This document shows, in pieces, positions 6,127-13,369 of a stretch of 35,902 bases of DNA. A model generated the notes under the pieces. That model searched no databases. It was not told where the DNA came from and saw only the letters and a list, made by a program, of their open reading frames with translations. The stretch comes from Cyanobium sp. FGCU6. Its GTDB lineage: Bacteria > Cyanobacteriota > Cyanobacteriia > PCC-6307 > Cyanobiaceae. The position numbers and the translations under genes are program-made. The number at the start of each line of letters is the position of its first letter. The first letter of the stretch is position 1. The DNA is taken from positions 1 through 35,902 of the forward strand of contig JANWUR010000031.1 of NCBI GenBank assembly GCA_024958655.1, given 5' to 3'.

Positions 6127-8406
6127 ATGCTTTTATCAATTCAGTTCCCATTTGCTGATTTTCGTGAATTTGTAGAGTCACCCAAAAAGCTTCCACTCCC
6201 AGCTTGGCCCCTCCCTACTCCTGATCACGAGTTTGTTCGTGGTATTGGGCCTATACGGATCCGCCGAAGAGGAGGTGTTTGTGGATGGATAGGTGAAAAC
6301 ACAACCTGCGTTGCTGACAGAGTACTTGTGTTCAATAATAGCCTGAACTTCCGTGACTCTAAATCAGAGTTGCAGCTCGAGCTAAGATGCGCCTTTAAGA
6401 GATTATACTTTGATGGGTGTGTAGTTGGAAAGTTTGAAATAGGAATTGCAACTAAGGCATCTGTTAATTCGCGGATACAGAGTTGGCAATTTAGAGAGCT
6501 GATCCAGCATGTATTAAAATATCAGGTGTCTGTCGGGAGCAATAATGAGTCGAGAACTATTTGCGGTCTTATAGGGGCAGGCAAGCACCTGGCAGATCAG
6601 TTTTATAAAGCATCTACGCCGCATGAAGCCGAAAGTAGTGCGACACGAGGATTCGTCGAACCAGGCCTTCCCCTTCTGTTTATAGAAGCGGATTCCAAAG
6701 AGGCTTTTAAAGTACCCTTTTGGTCTAGACCAACTACGGCGATCGGCAAGCCTTTTGATTTAAGTCATTGCCTTGTTCCATATGCTAGCCTTAATATTCG
6801 GATGTGGATACTTCGCCAGTTAAAGAGAACTCCATCAACCATCATTTCCGGCCATAGTTCTCTAAGGCAAGCAAGAATTTTACGTGTTGCTCTCCATCGG
6901 CTGCATGCTGAACATGAAGCACTCCGCCTTGTTCTACGTTCGATCATGAGTGGTGCTATTTCGGTAAGCCCTAGGTCACCCGAAAGTGACAGGCTACAAT
7001 TCTATGTTAATAACGCAATTGCTAGGATTAGTTCTGTTGAAGCAGACTCTTATAAGTTGATTGAGCCAAAGATTGTCGATCTTGCCAGAGAAGCCCTGGA
7101 CGAGATAGTTCCTGGCCAACGAGATGCACTTCTCGCCACCTTGGAAAGGTTTGGCATGCGTCGCAACGTTTATTGTAAGCTTGTACGATATATTGATGGA
7201 TGTGGCTCGCGCCCGGGAGCGGAAGCGGTTAAACAGGACATCACTTATCATCTCACCAATTCAACTACCGCCAAGATCATGGCTTCAGGTTCTCAATCAT
7301 TTGAAGACATTCTCCGTCTGGTGAATAGTCCTGGAAGTGCTGCATACGAGGCCTACGTTTCCGGTATATCTGCTGCTGGATTTCTCGATTGTCCTTCTCC
7401 TAAATGGGACGCAGGAGGAGTATATCGGTTGGTGACAGAATCTGGGGTACTCGTGATCCAAAAACTTGTTTCTGACAGCTGGATTAAGGCAAAGACTGAT
7501 GAATCTATCGAGGCAGTCAAGACGTCTTCTAATGCTGGTGATGACTCATTCTCTTCAAAAACGAGATCAATCCTTTATATGGATGTTTCAGGCTGGAGCA
7601 AGCTAGCAGCAAATGATATTTACACTTATGCTTCTAAAGGCCTTAAGACTCTTTCGCATAGACTAGAGGGATACGATTTTATAAATACTTGGGGTGACTC
7701 CATTGTCGCTACCTTTGAAAGCGTAAAGACTGCCGCAGAAATGGCCCTGCGAATACAAGAGTTCTTCGCCAACTCGTACCCCCACAACGGAGTCTCATCT
7801 GGCCTAACCTGCAGAGTCTCGCTGCACTTAGGAGAAGTTATATGTTGTAAAAACGTTCTGCGTAATGACTTAGATGTGTTCGGAGAATCAGTTCATGTAG
7901 CTGCACGGCTCGAACCTGTCACAGCCCCAGGCGCAATCTTTTGCACCCAGGCGTTTGCCGATCGCCTTCGCGAGGTACATGGCTCTGCTCCAAAGGCTTG
8001 GCCATTAGGCCAGCTTGAACTTGCCAAAGGCTTTGGGAGCGTTGAGGTCTTTGCTGTAACTGGACCCAACGCTCAAGACCCTAGAAGCCTTTATGGACCT
8101 CCATCTAGTAAGTCTAGTAAAGCCTTCGCCATTAAGGATGACCCTCTGCCGGATGAATCTGCGCGTACTCGCTTAAAAGGTTGGCTGAACAAGTTGCCAT
8201 TGAGACGATCTGGAGAGGCCATCGCACTTAACGAGATTGAGGCGAACTGCGGACTTCAGGCAGGGCAGGCGTTTCGGGTGATCTCCGAAGTAGTGCCTGG
8301 CGGAAAAGGTGCGTGGAACTTAGAAGATCTGACTGAGCATGATGTAATCTTAAAGTATGTGCACCCTCAAGGCCCCAGTAGACAGCCGTGGATAACGAGA
8401 TATTAG
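6127..8406 (+). CDS. Large protein with class III nucleotidyl cyclase domain
   Basis: 759 residues from the ATG at 6127; the frame is open to a TTG at 6079, but MLLSIQFPFADFREF is the more natural start. Residues about 75-115 hold an AFKRLYFDGCVVGKFEIGI motif and about 230-310 a helical stretch with LRVALHRLHAEHEAL, a module I recall only from multidomain signalling proteins without a name. Residues about 480-650 are a class III adenylate/guanylate cyclase catalytic domain: metal-binding Asp in YMDVSGW (about residue 486) and in NTWGDS (about 524), then GESVHVAARLEPV near the end. The usual Asn of VNxAAR is His here, and the base-selecting Lys position appears to be Asn, so the substrate base is unclear. 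A C-terminal tail of about 80 residues may be a winged helix. No membrane helix is seen. It is followed directly by an attC-like site. Confidence 0.8.
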   Translation: MLLSIQFPFADFREFVESPKKLPLPAWPLPTPDHEFVRGIGPIRIRRRGGVCGWIGENTTCVADRVLVFNNSLNFRDSKSELQLELRCAFKRLYFDGCVVGKFEIGIATKASVNSRIQSWQFRELIQHVLKYQVSVGSNNESRTICGLIGAGKHLADQFYKASTPHEAESSATRGFVEPGLPLLFIEADSKEAFKVPFWSRPTTAIGKPFDLSHCLVPYASLNIRMWILRQLKRTPSTIISGHSSLRQARILRVALHRLHAEHEALRLVLRSIMSGAISVSPRSPESDRLQFYVNNAIARISSVEADSYKLIEPKIVDLAREALDEIVPGQRDALLATLERFGMRRNVYCKLVRYIDGCGSRPGAEAVKQDITYHLTNSTTAKIMASGSQSFEDILRLVNSPGSAAYEAYVSGISAAGFLDCPSPKWDAGGVYRLVTESGVLVIQKLVSDSWIKAKTDESIEAVKTSSNAGDDSFSSKTRSILYMDVSGWSKLAANDIYTYASKGLKTLSHRLEGYDFINTWGDSIVATFESVKTAAEMALRIQEFFANSYPHNGVSSGLTCRVSLHLGEVICCKNVLRNDLDVFGESVHVAARLEPVTAPGAIFCTQAFADRLREVHGSAPKAWPLGQLELAKGFGSVEVFAVTGPNAQDPRSLYGPPSSKSSKAFAIKDDPLPDESARTRLKGWLNKLPLRRSGEAIALNEIEANCGLQAGQAFRVISEVVPGGKGAWNLEDLTEHDVILKYVHPQGPSRQPWITRY

Positions 8407-8409
8407 ATC

Positions 8410-8494
8410 GCCTAACATCAAGATGCAGAAGACGGGGGCGAAGGCAAATACCTAGGCCGTGGTTGCTCCCCGCTTCTGATCTTGAGCGTTCGTT
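8410..8494 (+). other. Integron attC-like site A (85 bp)
   Basis: The outer cores are GCCTAAC (8410-8416, a perfect RYYYAAC) and GTTCGTT (8488-8494). The inner arms TCAAGAT-G-CAGAAG-A-CGGGG and CCCCGCTTCTGATCTTGA pair fully except for one unpaired G and one unpaired A, the kind of extrahelical bases attC sites use for strand choice. It starts 4 bases after the cyclase stop. It shares its arm sequence with the sites at 10176, 12232 and 33421. Confidence 0.75.
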
Positions 8495-8566
8495 GCTTTG
8501 ACCGTGATTCCACGGTTATAGTGGGTGCTTAGTAGAACGGCGGTGCGGCTCAGCTCAGCGTTATGC
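8495..8566 (+). other. Orphan right arm of an attC-like site
   Basis: The segment ends in CAGCTCAGCGTTATGC. The last seven bases GTTATGC (8560-8566) are one mismatch from the complement of GCATTAC, which opens the attC-like site after the next gene, as expected for a cassette start. No left arm pairs with it, so a deletion between site A and this arm, or an ORF-less remnant, is likely. Confidence 0.4.
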
Positions 8567-8589
8567 GGTACTAAATCAGATCAATCACA

Positions 8590-8595
8590 AGGAGG
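8590..8595 (+). promoter_or_regulatory. Strong ribosome binding site
   Basis: AGGAGG, 9 bases before the ATG at 8605. It decides for that ATG rather than the TTG at 8599. Confidence 0.75.
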
Positions 8596-8604
8596 AAATT
8601 GATT

Positions 8605-9291
8605 ATGGAAAAAAAGGAGTCTGAACAAAATGAGTCTCTTACGATTTCTAATTGGCGTTCTCTCTCCAAAAAACTTTTTTCTCAAGAAGCTGTAAGTCTC
8701 CTGTCGTTACTTGTTGCATTTCTTGCATTCATTGGCTCTATACGTAGTTGCCAAATATCGCAAGAAGCTTTGATTCAAACTAACAAACAATATCGGGAAG
8801 AGCGTCTGCTTGTCCTTCAAGCAAAGTTTCTGGAAAAAGGAAATGGGATAACAGTTTCTCCAACTGATGAGTCAATCACTTTTTTGGAAGGTACAGCCTA
8901 TTTGCCGTCCTCAATACATAAAGAAGAAATCCCTATTCGAACAAATGGTGAGTTTTTGTATATGGGATCAGTTTCGTCCGACTTGAAGAAATTTTTAGCA
9001 AAGAAAATTTCACAAGAAAAAGGCTACGCCAAAGTAAGTCTAGGAGGAAAAATCCCACTATTTATTGTTTCTTACTATACTGTAAAAGGTCATTCTTATA
9101 TGGATAAATCACTATATTTTCTGAGTATGGATGTTGTTGTTTTCGATGAAGAATACGAACAGCCAAGTGTTAATTTCACTGGGCTCATTTTCGCTGAACG
9201 TTTTTCGCCAAATACCGTAATTCCGAAAAAGATGCTTGATGATTTGATAAATAGTAAAGATGGTTATTATATTCCGTTTAAACAACCCTAA
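8605..9291 (+). CDS. Membrane-anchored protein of unknown function, AT-rich
   Basis: 228 residues. An N-terminal cytosolic stretch is followed by one hydrophobic helix at about residues 27-45 (AVSLLSLLVAFLAFIGSI), then a polar helix (QISQEALIQTNKQYREERLLVL) and a mostly beta-like C-terminal domain with no motif I recognise. Base composition is far more AT-rich than any neighbour (many AAA, TTT and ATT codons), pointing to recent transfer from an unrelated genome. It has its own strong ribosome binding site and is enclosed by a cassette-start core at 8560 and an attC-like site at 9312, so it is a self-contained cassette. Confidence 0.7.
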   Translation: MEKKESEQNESLTISNWRSLSKKLFSQEAVSLLSLLVAFLAFIGSIRSCQISQEALIQTNKQYREERLLVLQAKFLEKGNGITVSPTDESITFLEGTAYLPSSIHKEEIPIRTNGEFLYMGSVSSDLKKFLAKKISQEKGYAKVSLGGKIPLFIVSYYTVKGHSYMDKSLYFLSMDVVVFDEEYEQPSVNFTGLIFAERFSPNTVIPKKMLDDLINSKDGYYIPFKQP

Positions 9292-9311
9292 TTATGTGTT
9301 TGTCTGATGTT

Positions 9312-9401
9312 GCATTACAAGCGGCTGCACTCGGAACGGATTGTCACTCTATCGATTACGATGCAAACATTCTCGCCGTCCGGTGAGCTTTGTCGTTAGG
9401 A
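9312..9401 (+). other. Integron attC-like site E (90 bp)
   Basis: The outer cores are GCATTAC (9312-9318) and GTTAGGA (9395-9401). The arms ACAAGC/GCTTTGT and CGGAACGG/CCGTCCG pair with a small bulge. The arm sequence differs from sites A, B and D, as is usual for cassettes of separate origin. It starts 21 bases after the AT-rich gene's stop. Confidence 0.6.
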
Positions 9402-9452
9402 GAATCGTTTCAGACAATAGAATCTTGTGGAAACTGTTGCTTTTTGCGTCGA

Positions 9453-10211
9453 ATGGAAACAGTCTTTAAGTTCCTGACAGAAAACTCAGGGGCGCTCTCA
9501 GTTTTATTTAGTGCGGCAGTTACAGTGGCCACAGTGGTTTACGCCATTCTGACTTGGAAGTTGGTCACAGAAACCAGGCTTTTGCGGGAAGCCCAAACGG
9601 AGCCACGCATTGAAATTATGGCTCAACCCTTTGAGACTGCCTTTAATCTGCTAAGGCTTCAGGTTCGAAACACTGGGCTAGGTCCGGCTCACCGATTACG
9701 ATTTCGGATCAAGGTGATTGATGGTGGAGAGCCAGCTGAGCGTATGCTTGACGAGTTGACAAAGCCTAACTTCTTTGCGAAAGGGCTTGAGTACTTTGGC
9801 CCGGGTCAAGAGAGATTCTCGGCCTTCACGGACATGACTGTTGATTTTAATGTCAAAGTGGCGGCAATCTTTGAGGTCCGAATCAGGTATGAAAGCGCAA
9901 CTCGGAAGCGATATGAGGAAATGGTTGTAATTGATATGGCGGAATGGAAAGGAGCGCAACAGCTTGGAACCCCAAGCCTCTATAAGATTGCAAATAGTAT
10001 TGACAAGATTCAACGTGACATTGGCCATTTCGCGACAGGATTTCGCCGTCTCAGAATTGATGCATATACTCAGGTTGATCGCGATCGAGAGAGTAATGAA
10101 ATATTTAAACGCTATGAGGATGAGTTGCGTGAATCAGGCCAAGGTCATGAGCGACCTCTTAAGCTGCAAGAAACCACCGAACAACCAGATGCAGAAGACG
10201 GGGCGCCATAG
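9453..10211 (+). CDS. Conserved membrane-anchored protein of unknown function
   Basis: 252 residues from the ATG at 9453; an upstream TTG at 9390 lies inside the attC-like site and is unlikely. There is one membrane helix at about residues 14-35 (LSVLFSAAVTVATVVYAIL), then WKLVTETRLLREAQTEPRIEI and a probable beta-sandwich (LLRLQVRNTGLGPAHRLRFRI). This TM-ETxxLREAQTEP-NxGLGPA layout is a widespread but uncharacterised bacterial type. The second half is charged and helical. Its last codons overlap the following attC-like site, a common arrangement for cassette genes. Its topology resembles that of the previous gene without sequence similarity that I can see. Confidence 0.75.
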   Translation: METVFKFLTENSGALSVLFSAAVTVATVVYAILTWKLVTETRLLREAQTEPRIEIMAQPFETAFNLLRLQVRNTGLGPAHRLRFRIKVIDGGEPAERMLDELTKPNFFAKGLEYFGPGQERFSAFTDMTVDFNVKVAAIFEVRIRYESATRKRYEEMVVIDMAEWKGAQQLGTPSLYKIANSIDKIQRDIGHFATGFRRLRIDAYTQVDRDRESNEIFKRYEDELRESGQGHERPLKLQETTEQPDAEDGAP

Positions 10212-10264
10212 CTTCTGGCAAGTCAGCTGATTCGATGCCCGCTTCTGATCTGGAGCGTTAGCCG
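10176..10264 (+). other. Integron attC-like site B (89 bp)
   Basis: The outer cores are ACCGAAC (10176-10182) and GTTAGCCG (10257-10264). The arms CCAGAT-G-CAGAAG-A-CGGG and CCCGCTTCTGATCTGG pair with one unpaired G and one unpaired A, exactly as in site A. The gene's stop codon lies inside it. GTTAGCCG is the perfect complement of the CGGCTAAC that opens the next site at 10788, which marks the HicBA segment as one cassette. Confidence 0.8.
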
Positions 10265-10354
10265 AATCCCTGGGAAAGGCGCTAGGCTGAGCGGATAAAC
10301 AGCATGCGCCCTGACATTGGATATTGCTACAGTGGCACCAACAGGGAGCTACAC

Positions 10355-10564
10355 ATGAAATTCACTTTGGAGTGTGAACAAGAAGTGGACGGTCGTTGGA
10401 TTGCCGAGGTGCCGGAACTACCTGGAGTCCTTGCGTATGGAAGTTCTTCTGCTGATGCAATGTCAAAGGCCGAAGTCCTAGCCCTTCGTGTTATCGCTGA
10501 TCGGCTTGAGAATGGTGAATCTGAGCCTGTCAGCATCCAGTTTTCACTTCCACTCTCTGCATGA
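10355..10564 (+). CDS. hicB: HicB-family antitoxin
   Basis: 69 residues from the ATG at 10355 (GGGAG upstream at 10344-10348); the frame runs on to 10304 but the short form is family-typical. MKFTLECEQEVDGRWIAEVPELPGVLAYG is the HicB partial RNase-H-like fold, with the conserved E-x-P-E-L-P-G. It neutralises HicA and may repress the operon. There is no obvious DNA-binding C-terminal extension, so operator binding is uncertain. Antitoxin-first order, with a 4-bp ATGA overlap with hicA, implies coupled translation. The pair is enclosed in a cassette, which fits known stabilisation of integron arrays by toxin-antitoxin modules. Confidence 0.85.
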   Translation: MKFTLECEQEVDGRWIAEVPELPGVLAYGSSSADAMSKAEVLALRVIADRLENGESEPVSIQFSLPLSA

Positions 10565-10773
10565 GTAATTGGCCGTCAGCCAAAGCCAAGAAAGTTTTGG
10601 CAGCCCTGCAGACCATTGGATGGAGAGTTAAGCGTCAGTCAGGATCGCATAAGACACTTGAACATGCAGACTATCCGGACTATGTCTTTGCGTTCCATGA
10701 TGGCGAGGAGATCGGCCCTAGGATGTTGGCTCGAATCGCCAAGCACACCGGCCTCGAACCAAGCGATCTGTGA
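10561..10773 (+). CDS. hicA: HicA-family mRNA interferase toxin
   Basis: 70 residues, full length. It has the double-stranded-RNA-binding-like fold of HicA, with the catalytic His in RQSGSHKTLEH and the typical end IGPRMLARIAKHTGL. The toxin cleaves mRNA in a ribosome-independent way and is held inactive by HicB. The start ATG overlaps the hicB stop (ATGA). No disruption is seen, so the module is probably functional. Confidence 0.88.
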   Translation: MSNWPSAKAKKVLAALQTIGWRVKRQSGSHKTLEHADYPDYVFAFHDGEEIGPRMLARIAKHTGLEPSDL

Positions 10774-10787
10774 TGCAGGCTGACAAT

Positions 10788-10878
10788 CGGCTAACAATGC
10801 CATACACCTGAGCCGCCCCCTGATGATGTTTGTTCAACTTCCTAGCTCTCGGCGGCCAGGTGATGGCAGCGTTAGCCT
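10788..10878 (+). other. Integron attC-like site F (91 bp), the clearest in the window
   Basis: The outer cores are CGGCTAAC (10788-10795) and GTTAGCCT (10871-10878). The left arm GGCTAACAATGCCATACACCTG and right arm CAGGTGATGGCAGCGTTAGCC pair almost completely, with one unpaired A, and the GCCGCC/GGCGGC stretch continues the stem. The first eight bases are the exact complement of the cassette-start core at 10257. Confidence 0.82.
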
Positions 10879-10907
10879 GCCAGTATCTCTGCGGTCACGA
10901 CATAGCG

Positions 10908-11399
10908 ATGGACTCCCGGGATCCGATCAGGGATTTCTTTACCTTTCTGCTCGGAGGCGTGCTCCTGTCGATGGGGGCCTTCCTGTTCTTCAACCAGGTC
11001 ATGGTGAGTTCGGAACCCATAGGTCGCGGTCTCCGCTTCGGTCGGGGCTTCGGACGTTCCTGGGGCGGCGGCTATGGGTCGGGCTTCGGCGGTGGCGGCT
11101 GGGGGGGCGGCTTCGGTATGCCCCAAGGCTTCGGCGACAGCTTCGGCCTCCTGTTCATCCCCCTGGTCGTCGGGGTCTGCCTGCTGTTCGCGCTGCGCAA
11201 CCAGCGCTGGGGGTGGTTTCTGGTGCTTGCCTCCGTAGCAGCACTGGGCGTGGGCGTGCTGCAGACACTGATCATGCGGTTCCAGCCAACCACTCTCTGG
11301 AACCTTCTCACGATGATGGCATTGATCGGCAGCGGCGGCGGCCTGATGTTCCGTTCGCTCAGGAGTTACGACGATGACAAGGAACGAAAAGACAGTTGA
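10908..11399 (+). CDS. Four-helix membrane protein with glycine-rich loop, unknown function
   Basis: 163 residues from MDSRDPIRDFFTF. An open frame extends to 10830, but upstream codons fall in the attC-like site and 10908 is the better start. Predicted membrane helices lie at about 11-28, 79-96, 101-120 and 130-147. Residues 40-78 are an unusual Gly/Phe/Trp-rich segment (SWGGGYGSGFGGGGWGGGF). The charged C-terminus is cytoplasmic if the N-terminus is. It overlaps the next gene by 26 bp, so the two are probably one transcription unit and one cassette. Its GC content matches the host core rather than the other cassettes. I do not recognise the family. Confidence 0.7.
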   Translation: MDSRDPIRDFFTFLLGGVLLSMGAFLFFNQVMVSSEPIGRGLRFGRGFGRSWGGGYGSGFGGGGWGGGFGMPQGFGDSFGLLFIPLVVGVCLLFALRNQRWGWFLVLASVAALGVGVLQTLIMRFQPTTLWNLLTMMALIGSGGGLMFRSLRSYDDDKERKDS

Positions 11400-11949
11400 G
11401 GATTTGATGGCCGAGCTGGAGGAACCGGAGCGTTCCGCCGGAGGGCCTACGCAGGGCAAGCCGCCAGGTGGCCATCCCCGCCTGCCGCCTGGGGCGGCCT
11501 CCGGCATGGGAGGCCGGTGGCTGCTGGCCCTTGCTCTACTGGCTTTTGGGTTCGTCGGTGGCTGGATCGCGGCTGGCCTGAGGCCGGTGGCCCACGGTGC
11601 TGCTTCGGCGACAACGGGCAAAGAGACCCGTCAGTATCTCCTGGCGACCGGCTGGCAGGAATCGGATCAGGGAGTGTTCACCCGCCGTTGCCAGGACAAC
11701 TGCCGCAGGCCCTTGCTCTATGGCGGCGGTATGGCCGACGTGATGGAGGTGAACTGCCTAGAGCGCCCCTGCGGAACTATACGGGCGGAGTTCGTTGTAC
11801 TGGATGGGCGCGGCCAGTCGATCGGTCAGATCAATCCGAGTCGCGTGGGCCGGCAGGGTGAGCGGCTGCAACTTGTGCTTGTGTCCCAGCATCCTGAGGC
11901 TCGCCGATTCGTGCTGCAGTCATTCAGCGCCAAGGCCCGTATCGATTGA
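11374..11949 (+). CDS. Single-pass membrane protein of unknown function
   Basis: 191 residues: a polar, Pro/Gly-rich N-terminus (1-45), one membrane helix at about 49-68 (WLLALALLAFGFVGGWIAAG), then a probable periplasmic domain with four Cys (RRCQDNCRRP and NCLERPCG) that could form disulfides. It starts inside the end of the preceding membrane-protein gene, suggesting coupled expression and a shared complex. Composition is GC-rich. No known family is recognised. Confidence 0.7.
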   Translation: MTRNEKTVEDLMAELEEPERSAGGPTQGKPPGGHPRLPPGAASGMGGRWLLALALLAFGFVGGWIAAGLRPVAHGAASATTGKETRQYLLATGWQESDQGVFTRRCQDNCRRPLLYGGGMADVMEVNCLERPCGTIRAEFVVLDGRGQSIGQINPSRVGRQGERLQLVLVSQHPEARRFVLQSFSAKARID

Positions 11950-11963
11950 GCCTCTCAATCGTC

Positions 11964-12050
11964 GGCCAGCAATGCCGTTCACATGAGCAGACACCTCTTG
12001 CAACCGACTGTTCTCAGCAATCCCTGCCACCAGGTGAGGGCAGAACCCTG
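11964..12050 (+). other. Decayed attC-like site G (87 bp)
   Basis: The left arm GGCCAGCAATGCCGTTCAC and right arm CAGGTGAGGGCAGAAC resemble those of site F (GGCTAACAATGCC... and CAGGTGATGGCAGC...) in sequence and spacing, but the cores have lost the AAC/GTT consensus. It is positioned 14 bases after the gene pair. Bases 12051-12231 hold no gene I can support. Confidence 0.45.
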
Positions 12051-12231
12051 CGCATTGACTCCCATCGAAGCCAGGTTCGCACTTGAGCGTTTGAGCAGAA
12101 ATGACGACTGTATTCGCCTACCAGGGGAGACGGTCTTTCGGTCTAAGTTCCAGATCCCCCGGGTCCATCGCTGCCCGAGCCTTGCTGTGGCCCTGGCTCT
12201 GTAGAGCTGGCTGCGTACCTGAATGAAGTGT

Positions 12232-12314
12232 GGGCTACAACTCAGATTCAGAAGTGGGGCTACAATGCCCTTTACATCTTGAGGCTCACATGCTTCTGAT
12301 CTGCAGCACAGACG
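12232..12314 (+). other. Decayed attC-like site C (83 bp)
   Basis: The left arm CAGATTCAGAAG and right arm CTTCTGATCTG pair with one unpaired T, and both match sites A, B and D. The outer cores (GGGCTAC and ACAGACG) are degenerate. A second F/G-like left arm (GGCTACAATGCC) lies inside, so this may be two sites collapsed together. It precedes the FkbM gene by 27 bases. Confidence 0.45.
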
Positions 12315-12341
12315 TCTCCATAGCACTCACCCAACCAGGTT

Positions 12342-13127
12342 ATGGTAGCCAGATTTCTGCATGACTCCATGCGTCTTATCAGGCCTACGGATATTGCCAA
12401 GCGATTCTATCGCTTCTTCGCAAAGCCTAGGGCTAACTATGTGTTAGCTGAGATCCTTGCTTCCATGAGTGACTATAAACCGCTCCATATCCTTCAGGTC
12501 GGGGCAAATGATGGAGTTCTCTATGACCCCATACATCACACACTCCTGAGGCGACAGAACGTAACGGCTACAAGAATAGAGCCTATTGCTGAGTACTTCC
12601 ACGAGTTGAGCGATAATTGTGCTTCTTTCGCATCTCGAGTGGAGCTTTTCAATCTATGCATAGGCGAGGAAGACGGATTTATCGATTTCTTTTTGCCTAA
12701 GCAAAGCCAGGCGCTTTTTCTGGGCGATAAGGGTCATGGCTCAATTAATCCCGAGGCGGCCGGTCGCTCCAGAGATGGCCTTGAGTCCCGTAAAATCGCT
12801 TGCAAAAGCTTTAATAGCCTGATGTCCGAGATGCGTTCGCCATTGGCTGACGTGTACGTCTCGGACTGCGAAGGCTATGATATTCATCTGCTGCGGAAGC
12901 TTCCAGTAGAAGAGTTGGGAATCAAAGTCGTTTTCATTGAGCTCTTGCAGCAATCAGCAACAACTAAAAATGAAATGGTGGCTGCGTGTATCAAAGAAGC
13001 GGTTGACATTGTCTCGTCCAATGGATTTAACCGTATTGTCTGGGACGGAAATGACTTCCTGAGTTGGCGATCACCACGGGAGTCAAGTGGTCAGAGAGTT
13101 GAGGTTGAAGGCTTTACGCCTAGTTGA
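12342..13127 (+). CDS. FkbM-family SAM-dependent methyltransferase
   Basis: 261 residues; an internal ATG at 12369 is an alternative start. The SAM-binding motif I is ILQVGANDG at about residues 50-57, followed by an acidic strand end (RIEP), and the FkbM signature VYVSDCEGYDIHLLRKLP is at about 169-187. FkbM enzymes O-methylate sugars or small molecules, often on cell-surface glycans; the substrate cannot be told here because no glycan genes are adjacent. AT-richer than the core and flanked by attC-like sites, it is likely a cassette gene. It is the last + gene before the minus-strand core block. Confidence 0.8.
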   Translation: MVARFLHDSMRLIRPTDIAKRFYRFFAKPRANYVLAEILASMSDYKPLHILQVGANDGVLYDPIHHTLLRRQNVTATRIEPIAEYFHELSDNCASFASRVELFNLCIGEEDGFIDFFLPKQSQALFLGDKGHGSINPEAAGRSRDGLESRKIACKSFNSLMSEMRSPLADVYVSDCEGYDIHLLRKLPVEELGIKVVFIELLQQSATTKNEMVAACIKEAVDIVSSNGFNRIVWDGNDFLSWRSPRESSGQRVEVEGFTPS

Positions 13128-13135
13128 GTGTGGTC

Positions 13136-13191
13136 GGTGAACAAGCCTTGCGAGTGGGCTGGCCATTCCAGGCAGCTTGCTTGCGTTCTGC
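13136..13191 (+). other. Possible short attC-like hairpin after the FkbM gene
   Basis: GGTGAAC (13136-13142) and GTTCTGC (13185-13191) enclose pairing arms AAGC/GCTT and GAGTGG/CCATTC. The length is 56 bp, shorter than the other sites. It would be the last site of the left array. The remaining bases to 13369 hold nothing I recognise. Confidence 0.25.
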
Positions 13192-13369
13192 GATCCCTGC
13201 CCGTCTCTGATGTTCTGGATCTGATCGATGGCAACACTCAAGGTCGTCGGTTGCTTCCTTTTCGGGCATCGATCCTGATGGTGAGAATCTCGGCTGGATG
13301 GTCGGGAGAAGCGCGCGCAAGCTGAGGGCAACTCCCGACGCACAGTCAGGTGTGTGGGTGGGCTCTGGT

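Noticed and set aside
8410..12314. REP/MITE or ordinary terminators as the explanation for the palindromes
   Set aside because: Related arms occur at several sites, but others have unrelated arms with the same core plan, length and placement, and cassette-start cores match the next site's opening core. A simple repeat family does not predict this.
11979..12326. Minus-strand frame of 115 codons and a + frame of 73 codons between the membrane pair and the FkbM gene
   Set aside because: They overlap decayed attC-like sites G and C, have no recognisable features and lack good start contexts.
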